In this document: piece by piece, positions 5,121 through 10,950 of the stretch | Layout: each line of letters begins with the position of its first letter | How positions within the stretch are numbered: position 1 is the first letter of the stretch | The notes under the pieces: generated by a model | Databases searched by the model: none | What the model was told of the DNA's origin: nothing | Seen by the model: only the letters and a program-made list of their open reading frames with translations | Source of the DNA: Candidatus Bathyarchaeota archaeon | Lineage (GTDB): Archaea > Thermoproteota > Bathyarchaeia > TCS64 | Reading direction: 5' to 3' | NCBI GenBank assembly: GCA_002726865.1 | Contig: PBSW01000054.1 | Span: forward strand, 1-10,950 | Length of the DNA: 10,950 bases | Position numbers and translations under genes: made by a program

Positions 5121-6305
5121 TTGGACTTTGATGGTTCGAGAGTATATATCGGCCCCTGCGGAATAGGACTAGGCCACGTAGGTAGGACCATCCCAGTCGC
5201 TATGGAACTGAAACGGCGGGGGGCGGAGGTAATGTTCTCCACCTATTTGGAGGCCGTGGAGTTTGTAAGGCGGCAAGGGTTCCCAGTGGTAAAAAGCCCC
5301 GCGATCAGTCTGGTATCGGATTCTACAGGTAGGATCGACCTTAAGGCTACAGTCTTGAAACAAGGAGTCTTCGCTCTCACAACGCTCATGAAGCAGATTA
5401 AAGCGGAGATGGAATACATAAAGTCCTTCAGGCCTAACATTGTGGTCTCTGATTCCCGTCTCTCCACCCTAGCAGCCGGGAAGCTCCTTGGGATCCCAGT
5501 GGTTCTGATTATCAACCAGTTCAGGCTCATGATTCCTGCCTCTCAGTTAAACCAGAACATCACGAAGATTGTTGACGGGGGCATCATGACAATGCTAAGC
5601 GGGGGATGGGGCTCCAGCGACGTTATCATCATTCCCGACTTTCCGAGGCCCTATACGATCTGCCTTGATTCTCTCAGGATACCCCAACTCTACAAGGACC
5701 GTGTCAAAATAGGGGGTTTCATTCTAGAGAGGAAGCCGGAAGATGTGCGGGGTTCCGAGGAGGTAAGGAAAGAGGCGGGGGCGTCGGAGACCGACAAATT
5801 GATCTATGCAGCCATCAGCGGGCCAATACAGGAGAAGATCCCTCTCATCAAAATGTTGGAGCCAATCTTAGAAAGATTTCCCAGGGATATTAAGGTAGTA
5901 ATGTCCACAGGGAATCCCAAAAGAGGCTCTGACCCGGTCAAATCCGGGAGCTTGACGGTTATTCCATGGGTTGAGGATCGATACAAGTACCTCAAGGCTG
6001 CGGACGCGATTATCTGCAGGGGAGGCCATAACACAATTATGCAGTCCATCTGCTACAGCAAACCAAGCATCATCATTCCTACTCCTAACCATACGGAACA
6101 GTATGCAAACGCGAGGAGAGCCAAGGAGCTCGGATTTGCCGAGGCGATCCATCAGGATGACGTTAACAGAGGAATGCTTCTTAGGCTAATTGACATGTTG
6201 ACGTCTAATCCAGAGTACGATGACAGATTCAACAAGATCAACGCTATGGGCTTCACAGATGGCATCGAGAACACTCTAGAAGCGATAGCCGGGCTACTCC
6301 TATGA
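5121..6305 (+). CDS. MurG/GT28-like glycosyltransferase
   Basis: A 394-residue GT-B type glycosyltransferase of the MurG/UDP-glucuronosyltransferase-like group found in archaea. The N-terminal Rossmann half opens with a glycine-rich loop, GPCGIGLGHVGRT (11-23), expected at the acceptor side, followed by AMELKRRGAEVMFSTY. RPNIVVSDSRLSTLAAGKLL (104-123) is the usual second conserved block. The C-terminal half has the donor-binding signature: ADAIICRGGHNTIMQSI (294-310) and IIIPTPNHTEQYANARRAKE (317-336). A sugar-nucleotide donor is expected; the acceptor, perhaps a lipid, is unknown. There is no clear transmembrane segment, so it is cytosolic or peripheral. The start is a TTG with a good Shine-Dalgarno, GAGGGG at 5109-5114, six bases before it. 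It follows AMMECR1 by 13 bases in the same unit. A small CGGTC-CCT-GACCG hairpin lies just after its stop (6314-6326). Confidence 0.85.
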   Translation: MDFDGSRVYIGPCGIGLGHVGRTIPVAMELKRRGAEVMFSTYLEAVEFVRRQGFPVVKSPAISLVSDSTGRIDLKATVLKQGVFALTTLMKQIKAEMEYIKSFRPNIVVSDSRLSTLAAGKLLGIPVVLIINQFRLMIPASQLNQNITKIVDGGIMTMLSGGWGSSDVIIIPDFPRPYTICLDSLRIPQLYKDRVKIGGFILERKPEDVRGSEEVRKEAGASETDKLIYAAISGPIQEKIPLIKMLEPILERFPRDIKVVMSTGNPKRGSDPVKSGSLTVIPWVEDRYKYLKAADAIICRGGHNTIMQSICYSKPSIIIPTPNHTEQYANARRAKELGFAEAIHQDDVNRGMLLRLIDMLTSNPEYDDRFNKINAMGFTDGIENTLEAIAGLLL

Positions 6306-6368
6306 TACACTGCCGGTCCCTGACCGAGGGGATGGAATGGCAACGCCCTCTCTTTCTCGCTCTATTGG

Positions 6369-6381
6369 TAAATATATAAAA
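6369..6381 (+). promoter_or_regulatory. TATA box upstream of the iron-sulfur repair gene
   Basis: TAAATATATAAAA is the best box-A match in the window. It predicts a start near 6405, giving a leader of about 95 bases before the ATG at 6499. Its presence argues that the open frame running back to 6337 is not coding. Confidence 0.5.
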
Positions 6382-6462
6382 ACACGCGCTCACTCGCTCG
6401 TAATAAAGGCTTTTTCGTGTTCACGGTCACCTCAAGAAATGTGCTTTCGGGTAAAAACAAGA

Positions 6463-6470
6463 TTAATATG
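6463..6470 (+). promoter_or_regulatory. Second, proximal TATA-like box for the iron-sulfur repair gene
   Basis: TTAATATG about 32 bases before the ATG at 6499 would give an almost leaderless transcript. It is weaker than the box at 6369-6381, so the gene may have two promoters. Confidence 0.3.
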
Positions 6471-6498
6471 CCTCCAACAGAGAGACCTAAGAACTAAA

Positions 6499-7212
6499 AT
6501 GAAGCCACTTTTTTCGAGTTCAGAGAAAATAGGCGATATCGTTTCAAGATTTCCAAAGGCTAGTGAAATTTTCACGGAGTATGGAATTGATTTTTGTTGT
6601 GGAGGGCAAAGACCTTTATTGGAAGCTATTGAGGAGAAGGGCTTTGATGAATCTGATGTCCTTGGAAGGTTGGGAGATAGCTATCAGGATATTCGGGGTC
6701 AGGATCGGAAGGACGTCGATTGGAGAACAGAATCTGCGCCTAAGCTCATGGATCATCTTGTAAATACCCACCATGTACATCTACGCACTGAGCTCCCTCA
6801 GTTGAGCGACCTATTGACCACGATACTGCGGGTCCACGGGGCGAGCCATGGAGAGGTTCTATCAAAAGTTTACAGGCTTTTCCATAATCTCAAGATGGAC
6901 ATTGACCAGCACTTAATCCAGGAGGAGGAGATCGTTTTTCCAGTGATCAGGGACTATGTGAAGAACCCTACTGCATCTCAATTGGCGAGGATAGTTGATT
7001 TGAACGGGGAGTTAATGAAAGTACATGATGGGGCGGGGGATATTCTGAAAAAGCTCAGAAGGGTAACAGACCAGTATAGAGTACCTGAAGACGTGTGCTC
7101 AACATACGAAACAACATATAAAAAGCTGAAAGATCTGGAAACAGATCTATTCCAGCATATACACCTTGAAAACAATGTCCTCATTCCCCCTTTTGAAAAA
7201 CAGATGATGTAA
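6499..7212 (+). CDS. Iron-sulfur cluster repair di-iron protein (RIC; ScdA/YtfE type)
   Basis: A 237-residue protein with both RIC domains. Residues 8-55 are the DUF542/ScdA-N domain with the invariant GIDFCCGG (29-36). Residues ~80-235 are a hemerythrin-like four-helix bundle with the di-iron ligands visible as H86, H138 and E142 (HLIQE), H176, and H220 with E224 (HIHLE). These line up in order with YtfE His84, His129, Glu133, His160, His204, Glu208. In bacteria RIC proteins restore iron-sulfur clusters damaged by nitric oxide or oxygen species; the same cytosolic role is likely here. Length is close to YtfE (220). The frame is open back to an ATG at 6337, but that would add a basic 54-residue extension crossing a strong TATA box. 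The ATG at 6499 puts MKPLFSSSEKIGDIVSRFPK at the N-terminus, as expected for the family. The nitroreductase follows after 157 bases on the same strand. Confidence 0.92.
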   Translation: MKPLFSSSEKIGDIVSRFPKASEIFTEYGIDFCCGGQRPLLEAIEEKGFDESDVLGRLGDSYQDIRGQDRKDVDWRTESAPKLMDHLVNTHHVHLRTELPQLSDLLTTILRVHGASHGEVLSKVYRLFHNLKMDIDQHLIQEEEIVFPVIRDYVKNPTASQLARIVDLNGELMKVHDGAGDILKKLRRVTDQYRVPEDVCSTYETTYKKLKDLETDLFQHIHLENNVLIPPFEKQMM

Positions 7213-7369
7213 AAAAACCTATATTTGGCTCGTTTCGGTTGTCACATGTATCTCATTTTTTGTCTCTGAAGATGAGTCCTGGCAAGTGATTCGGAGGACA
7301 CCCCGACGAGAGGAGGGAGGTACTGGGATTACCACCACACACATAACCCGCCTCACCTCTACAACCACC

Positions 7370-7867
7370 ATGGACTGTATCGACCAGCTCCTCACCCGTC
7401 GCACCGTCAGGAAATATGCTAAGACCCCAATCCCCCAGGATAAGATTGACAAGATCCTGGAGGCAGGCCGCCAGTCCCCAAGCGCTGTCAACCGCCAGCC
7501 CTGGCACTTCCTCCTTATCACCGATCAGAACATCAAGGACAGAATCGGCGGGGGGTTCTTTAACCGCCACATCCGCACGAGCGCTTTCACTATTGTCGGG
7601 GCATACATTACCAACGATCCTATCACCAAACGCTGGGGCCTTACGGACACTGTCATCGCACTTCAAACCATGGTCATTGCCGCCCACCTCCAGGGTATCG
7701 GCACATGCTGGATAGGGGACTACAACGAGGTAAGGCTCAGGGAGACCCTCAACATCCCCCCAACCGCCAGCATTGCTGCTATCATCACTTTTGGATATGC
7801 CCACAAAGTACCTGGTACACGAAAAAAGAGGGCTCTAGATACAATACTTCATACCAATACTTGGTAA
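7370..7867 (+). CDS. Nitroreductase-family FMN protein
   Basis: A 165-residue single-domain nitroreductase. FMN-binding features are visible: RRTVRKY (10-16, the arginines that grip the FMN phosphate), SPSAVNRQPWHFLLI (36-50), and GIGTCWIG (109-116) before the final strand TASIAAIITFGYAHKVPGTR. Such enzymes use NAD(P)H to reduce nitro compounds, quinones or other small electrophiles; the true substrate cannot be read from sequence. It is at the short end of the family (many are 180-220), in line with compact archaeal and clostridial forms. I place the start at the ATG at 7370, because the GTG at 7286 would add a low-complexity Thr/Arg-rich leader. No purine Shine-Dalgarno is seen; the bases before the ATG are an unusual C/A-rich run. 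Codons end in C far more than in its neighbours, which also opens a long antisense frame. Confidence 0.88.
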   Translation: MDCIDQLLTRRTVRKYAKTPIPQDKIDKILEAGRQSPSAVNRQPWHFLLITDQNIKDRIGGGFFNRHIRTSAFTIVGAYITNDPITKRWGLTDTVIALQTMVIAAHLQGIGTCWIGDYNEVRLRETLNIPPTASIAAIITFGYAHKVPGTRKKRALDTILHTNTW

Positions 7868-8395
7868 CTATCCTGAAAAACACCACCAGACACCTGAAAG
7901 GGCTACTTCCGCGCAGGGATTCCGTTCGTGTTAGAGGGGTCGAGCGAGTTAAATACGCGCCTAATTACCCCTGATTTTGATACATATTGTTCTCTGTGGA
8001 CGCTTCTTGACAAATGATTCTGGGGAAAATCTGAGGAGCGTTAAGGAGCTTAAAACTGGGTGGTTTCCATTTGAAAAGGGATATTTTTAGAGAGGTAGTA
8101 TGGTGTATCTTTAGGAGGGTGATGGAAACTTGGAAACCCGCTCTCGCAGTATAACCATAAACCTCAACATAGGTGCACTTTACGTATAATGAAATGCATT
8201 TAATAATTCACACTTTAACATTAACCGCCACTGTTTGTGGTTATTGATTAGTAGGTAGATAGGGATATAGGAGTAAGTAGGTGGGTTTGAGGGTTAAAAT
8301 TATAATTTCCATCTAGACCTTACCTAATCTGAAGCGCGAGGACCCGCATGCTAGAGAATATTTTCGCCAATTTGTCCAAATGTACAGGATTAAGA
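7868..8395. other. Intergenic region between convergent genes
   Basis: No gene of credible length was found. It holds a TATA-like ATATTTTTAG (8081-8090), a strong Shine-Dalgarno before a 10-codon ORF (8113-8154), an imperfect inverted repeat around 8222-8243 (TAACCGCCAC/GTGGTTA), and a long cytosine-free tract (8232-8308). The flanking genes converge on it, so it must contain both of their 3' ends. Confidence 0.45.
8232..8308 (+). other. 77-base cytosine-free, G-run-rich tract
   Basis: No C occurs on the plus strand over 77 bases. The tract has GG or GGG at 8254, 8262, 8270, 8280, 8283 and 8291, separated by short A/T spacers with near-repeats of GTAGGT and AGTAGG. On the minus strand it is a guanine-free, pyrimidine-leaning tract downstream of the DUF3830-like gene. 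It could form a two-tier G-quadruplex or act in transcript termination; both are inference. Confidence 0.4.
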
Positions 8396-8875
8396 TCATC
8401 CTGCAAGCGCGAGGCTGAAGCGTACGACCTCAGCTCCCTCCATAAGTACACGTTTACCCACTTTCATTAGTTCTTCGAGATTATCTTCTATTTTTGCGAA
8501 AACGTTGACTGGCTGCTTCATATCAACAGTTAGGCCTCTTGAGATGAATAGACCATAAGCAATGTATATTTCATCTGGAACATGAACAGGATCATCTCTA
8601 ACGAGAAAACAGACTGCACCCGGTAGTATCCCAGCAACTCGCTGGTTTTCTCGTTCGACAGTCAAGTCAGGAGGCAAAGTGACCAATGCCTGTCCAGAGA
8701 CTATGCTTTGATGGAATTTATATTCGAAAGGTAAACGTTCCTTGATAATTATACAGGTCTTTGGTGCTTCTTCTTCAATTAGACGCGCATAGAAGACGCC
8801 CCCCTTCTCAAATTCCAATTTCAGATAACTTAATTTAATCCACTCCAGCTGTTCGCAACTATCATCTTCATCCAT
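8396..8875 (-). CDS. DUF3830/cyclophilin-like domain protein
   Basis: A 159-residue protein resembling the DUF3830 or TM1367-type cyclophilin-like fold. It has [20 protein letters not shown] (about 22-41), [20 protein letters not shown] (45-64), [20 protein letters not shown] (74-93) and [10 protein letters not shown] (100-109). The order 'G-x-F-x-A-x-L-x-x-x-x-A-P-K-T-C', 'L-P-F', 'W/V-S-G-x-A', 'E-N-Q', 'P-G-x-x', 'I-x-I-A-Y-G' is the family pattern as I remember it. No enzymatic activity is established; peptidyl-prolyl isomerase activity should not be assumed. The gene overlaps the end of the aldo/keto reductase gene by 46 bases, implying translational coupling, unless the true start is a downstream TTG at 8818 inside the same frame (just before EFEKGGVF). 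No signal peptide. Confidence 0.7.
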   Translation of the reverse strand: MDEDDSCEQLEWIKLSYLKLEFEKGGVFYARLIEEEAPKTCIIIKERLPFEYKFHQSIVSGQALVTLPPDLTVERENQRVAGILPGAVCFLVRDDPVHVPDEIYIAYGLFISRGLTVDMKQPVNVFAKIEDNLEELMKVGKRVLMEGAEVVRFSLALAG

Positions 8876-9849
8876 GTGGCTGAGTTATAGAAGTTCGCCA
8901 CGGCACTTCCGGGAGGAACTAACTCATCGCATGCTTTTCTCGTCTCATTATCAAGCCTCATTTCCAAAACAGGTAAGAAATCCTCAAGTTGTTCAAGTGT
9001 TCGTGGGCCAATTAGAGGTGCTGTAATACCTGGTTGGTCTTTAACCCAGAGGAGCGCCAGTTGTGAAGGTGTCAACCCTTTTTCCTTAGCTAATACGACG
9101 AATTTTTTTCCAACCTCTATACCTTGCGGTGTAACCCTTTCTGCGTATATACCCCCTCTTAAAGCAGCACGAGAGTCTTTTGGAAAATCCATGGAGTTAT
9201 AACGCCCAGCTAGGATCCCCATAGCCATTGGTGACCAGGGTAAGATTCCTAGTCCATTGGCTTGACACATAGGGACTAATTCGTTTTCAATGCGACGGTC
9301 GAGGAGATTGTAGGGTGGTTGCTCGGATACGAAGCGTTCAAGGCCTTTGAGCTCGCTGGTCATGATTGCTTCCTGCACTTTCCATGCGGGGTGAGTTGAG
9401 GTTCCTATATACGTGACCATATCCCAGTGAACTAGATCTGTTAAGGCTCGAAGAGTTTCATCAATGTGAGAATCATCTGAGTGTCTGTGCAACTGGAAAA
9501 GGTCTATTCTCTCGACTTGAAGGCGTTTAAGACATTCTCTGCAGGATTTTATCAGGTGGAGTCGGGAGTTTCCGCTGTCATTTGGTCCTGGGCCAACGGG
9601 GTAATGTACCTTTGTGGATAAAAGCACCTGCTCTCGTTTACCATTCTTTTTCAGAGCTCGGCCGATGATGCGTTCACTTTCGCCATTAGCGTATGTATTG
9701 CCGGTATCGATTAGGTTGATGCCTGCGTCAATGGCTCGATCAATGATCTTTATTGCCTCGTTTTCAGGTGTGGGGTCTGCGAAGTTAGCTGTGCCTAATG
9801 CTAGTGGTGAAATCTTGACGCCGGTTCTACCTAAAATACGGTACTTCAC
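8830..9849 (-). CDS. Aldo/keto reductase
   Basis: A full-length 339-residue AKR-superfamily TIM-barrel oxidoreductase using NAD(P)H. It opens with [19 protein letters not shown] (2-20). The catalytic tetrad is present: D48 (LIDTG), Y53 (NTYANGESE), K80 (LSTKV) and H121 ([10 protein letters not shown]). Cofactor-site blocks follow: [29 protein letters not shown] and [12 protein letters not shown]. The substrate is not predictable. The start is GTG, supported by GAGGGT (9855-9860) five bases upstream. The upstream region has an 11-base palindrome, GAATAATATTC (9886-9896), and AT-rich TATA-like DNA on the same strand. The DUF3830-like gene overlaps its 3' end by 46 bases, so the pair is surely on one transcript. 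Confidence 0.92.
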   Translation of the reverse strand: MKYRILGRTGVKISPLALGTANFADPTPENEAIKIIDRAIDAGINLIDTGNTYANGESERIIGRALKKNGKREQVLLSTKVHYPVGPGPNDSGNSRLHLIKSCRECLKRLQVERIDLFQLHRHSDDSHIDETLRALTDLVHWDMVTYIGTSTHPAWKVQEAIMTSELKGLERFVSEQPPYNLLDRRIENELVPMCQANGLGILPWSPMAMGILAGRYNSMDFPKDSRAALRGGIYAERVTPQGIEVGKKFVVLAKEKGLTPSQLALLWVKDQPGITAPLIGPRTLEQLEDFLPVLEMRLDNETRKACDELVPPGSAVANFYNSATWMKMIVANSWSGLN

Positions 9850-9983
9850 TGTTTACCCTCAAGATCTATTTCGTTTTTATTTGAATGAATAATATTCTTA
9901 TTAACTTTTATGCGAACACTCAGCTTAGCAGCATTGGACTTGACTTGAACCATAATATATCTGGTTGGGTGTTACGCGTATTA

Positions 9984-10002
9984 GGGGTTAAAGTTTAGCC
10001 CC
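9984..10002. terminator. Hairpin in the gap between the aldo/keto reductase and collagen-like genes
   Basis: GGGGTTAAAGTTTAGCCCC folds into eight pairs with a three-base loop on the plus strand (one G-U); on the minus strand one pair is a mismatch. A CACACACACAC run (10001-10011) adjoins it. It lies 30-50 bases past the collagen-like gene's stop and may mark its transcript end, but there is no T tract. Confidence 0.3.
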
Positions 10003-10032
10003 ACACACACACGGAGGTTATGAGAGACTTCC

Positions 10033-10689
10033 TTAAGTTGTTGGTAGGAACTCTGAGACTTTTAGCATAAAGAAAGGGACATTCTCAGCTGAAAAGAAAA
10101 TTGTATACGTTCCTTTACCGGGAATTAAAAGAGAAGAGATAGAAGCGTCATCGCCTGAGAAAAAACCCGCGATTGGTTCACCCGTGTTTCCTTCAGTAAC
10201 CCATAAATTCAAATAACCGTCATCAAGGAAAAAAACGGGATATATCATTATGAAATTTGCTTCTGTAGTAAATGTATAATCCAAAAGTGAGTTGACATCT
10301 TCCCAACTCCATTCATATTTAGTAACCCATTCACCTTCGAAACTATATGGTTCACCTTCAGCCCCCTGTATACCTCTATCGCCTTGTGGTCCCTTTGCCC
10401 CCGGTATCCCTTGTAAGCCCTTATCTCCTTTTAACCCTCGTTCACCGGATTGACCTTCAGGTCCCTCTGCTCCCTGTAAACCCCTCTCTCCCTGAGCCCC
10501 TCTGTTCCCTTGGTTCCCTTGTATTCCCTGAGCTCCTTGGTCTCCCGGTATTCCTTGAACTCCTTCAGGACCACGTAACGCATTCTGAATCATCGGGATG
10601 CTCATAATCAGTCCAGAAACAACGAGAATTGCAATTATAGCCGAAACAAGCGAAGTAACACCAATGGTTTTCCAGTTAATGTCCGACAT
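10033..10689 (-). CDS. Membrane-anchored collagen-like surface protein
   Basis: A 218-residue protein in three parts. Residues 1-10 are a short N-terminal tail; about 11-33 (VTSLVSAIIAILVVSGLIMS...) form one hydrophobic helix, a signal anchor with no clear cleavage site. Residues 40-114 are 25 uninterrupted Gly-X-Y triplets (GPE GVQ GIP ... GIQ GAE GEP), rich in Gln, Glu, Arg, Lys and Asp with Pro in only six triplets, like bacterial collagens held together by charge pairs (GERGLKGDKG). Residues 115-218 look like a beta-rich globular domain (FEGEWVTKYEWSWEDVNSLL, ..., LLIPGKGTYTIFFSAENVPF), resembling jelly-roll domains of archaeal exported proteins; it could be the trimerisation or ligand-binding head. 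Expected topology: trimer outside the cell, stalk lifting the head from the membrane. The ATG is fixed by the anchor. Function unknown; adhesion or cell-envelope structure is inference. Confidence 0.85.
   Translation of the reverse strand: MSDINWKTIGVTSLVSAIIAILVVSGLIMSIPMIQNALRGPEGVQGIPGDQGAQGIQGNQGNRGAQGERGLQGAEGPEGQSGERGLKGDKGLQGIPGAKGPQGDRGIQGAEGEPYSFEGEWVTKYEWSWEDVNSLLDYTFTTEANFIMIYPVFFLDDGYLNLWVTEGNTGEPIAGFFSGDDASISSLLIPGKGTYTIFFSAENVPFFMLKVSEFLPTT
10348..10572 (-). repeat. Coding repeat: 25 Gly-X-Y collagen triplets
   Basis: A nine-base periodic repeat on the minus strand with GGN at every third codon. The codons vary enough (GGT, GGG, GGA, GGC) that it is a protein-level rather than a recent DNA tandem repeat, although short stretches (for example GGAACTCAAGGA-type units) could still slip. 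Confidence 0.8.
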
Positions 10690-10702
10690 AAACTCTAATT
10701 AT

Positions 10703-10720
10703 CTTATATCTTTCTTAAAA
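10703..10720 (-). promoter_or_regulatory. Candidate TATA element for the collagen-like gene
   Basis: The minus strand reads TTTTAAGAAAGATATAAG. The TTTTAAGA part is centred about 27 bases before the ATG at 10689, suggesting a leaderless mRNA. The GATATAAG part is a better consensus match but lies only about 17 bases away. Confidence 0.35.
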
Positions 10721-10867
10721 CATTAAGGATAGAATTTCCTCGCCATCTTCAGGGACTAAGCTTACGTCACTATGCGCTCTACGCGGCTGCTATTTGAGGA
10801 GTCCGAAAAACACATCCAAAATCTAGTCATCTTCACACCTTTCTACTAGTTTGGTTCAATCGAGTAT

Positions 10868-10877
10868 ACTATATGCC
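10868..10877 (+). promoter_or_regulatory. TATA box for the gene at the right edge
   Basis: ACTATATGCC, centred about 26 bases before the GTG at 10898, the spacing of a leaderless archaeal start. Confidence 0.35.
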
Positions 10878-10897
10878 TATTTTACGCCTTTGCTATC

Positions 10898-10950
10898 GTG
10901 GGCAAATACAAGGATTGTAGACACTGTGGAGTCCAAATTCAGGTGGACGA
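10898..10950 (+). CDS. Start of a zinc-finger-like protein, cut by the window edge
   Basis: From a GTG at 10898 the frame reads MGKYKDCRHCGVQIQVD and runs off the edge. The CRHC pair so close to the start suggests a zinc ribbon. No in-frame ATG lies upstream and the TATA spacing supports this GTG. Too little is visible to name the protein. Confidence 0.4.
   Translation, partial: MGKYKDCRHCGVQIQVD

Noticed and set aside
7253..7804. 183-codon open frame antisense to the nitroreductase gene
   Set aside because: It mirrors the C-rich codons of a convincing FMN nitroreductase and its product (long Gly/Asp/Val-rich, no known motif) is not protein-family-like.
10849..10868. GGTTCAATC as a tRNA T-arm
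   Set aside because: The flanking bases do not pair and no acceptor or anticodon arm is found nearby.
1..10950. CRISPR array, insertion sequence or long direct repeats
   Set aside because: No regularly spaced repeats, transposase motifs or terminal inverted repeats were seen on either strand; the only long periodic sequence is the collagen coding repeat.

Overview
The window looks like chromosomal DNA from an anaerobic, probably uncultured archaeon. The evidence is gene content typical of archaea (a PAC2-family protein, AMMECR1, a Mut7-C RNase-type remnant, an archaeal-style MurG-like glycosyltransferase), mixed ATG/GTG/TTG starts, and TATA-like boxes about 25-30 bases before start codons, as in leaderless archaeal mRNAs. 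A Bathyarchaeia-like lineage is my guess from the mix of families; the sequence alone does not settle the phylum. There is no rRNA, recognisable tRNA, CRISPR array or transposase.

Layout. 33-652: a small conserved-looking soluble protein of unknown function converges on a three-helix membrane protein, with a 4-base overlap of their ends. 653-1212: long AT-rich gap ending in a hairpin/U-tract terminator. 1213-1953 (minus): PAC2-family protein. 1978-2397: intergenic region with a TATA box, small palindromes and a possible leader hairpin. 2398-3250 (plus): a SANT/Myb-like HTH plus zinc-ribbon protein followed by a RusA-family Holliday-junction resolvase, a likely two-gene unit of viral or plasmid flavour. 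3251-4451: a zone of gene decay. It holds a broken reading frame behind an intact TATA box, a short two-CxxC ORF, and a clear Mut7-C RNase-domain pseudogene with an in-frame stop and a frameshifted patch.

4472-6305 (plus): AMMECR1 and a GT28/MurG-like glycosyltransferase, 13 bases apart and probably cotranscribed from a TATA box lying on the Mut7-C stop codon. 6499-7212: RIC/ScdA/YtfE-type di-iron protein for iron-sulfur cluster repair, with two candidate TATA boxes. 7370-7867: small nitroreductase with unusually C-rich composition. 7868-8395: gap with a 10-codon ORF behind a strong Shine-Dalgarno sequence and a 77-base tract without cytosine.

8396-9849 (minus): aldo/keto reductase followed by a DUF3830/cyclophilin-like protein whose reading frame overlaps it by 46 bases. 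10033-10689 (minus): a membrane-anchored collagen-like protein with 25 uninterrupted Gly-X-Y triplets and a C-terminal beta-rich domain, the most eye-catching gene here. The right edge cuts into a new plus-strand gene starting with a CxxC motif.

Taken together, the window holds housekeeping and redox-stress genes (PAC2, AMMECR1, iron-sulfur repair, nitroreductase, aldo/keto reductase), one cell-surface protein, and a small accessory patch (RusA pair plus decayed genes). No single coherent new system spans the whole window. The most promising leads are the archaeal collagen-like surface protein and the SANT/zinc-ribbon plus RusA pair beside the decayed zone.
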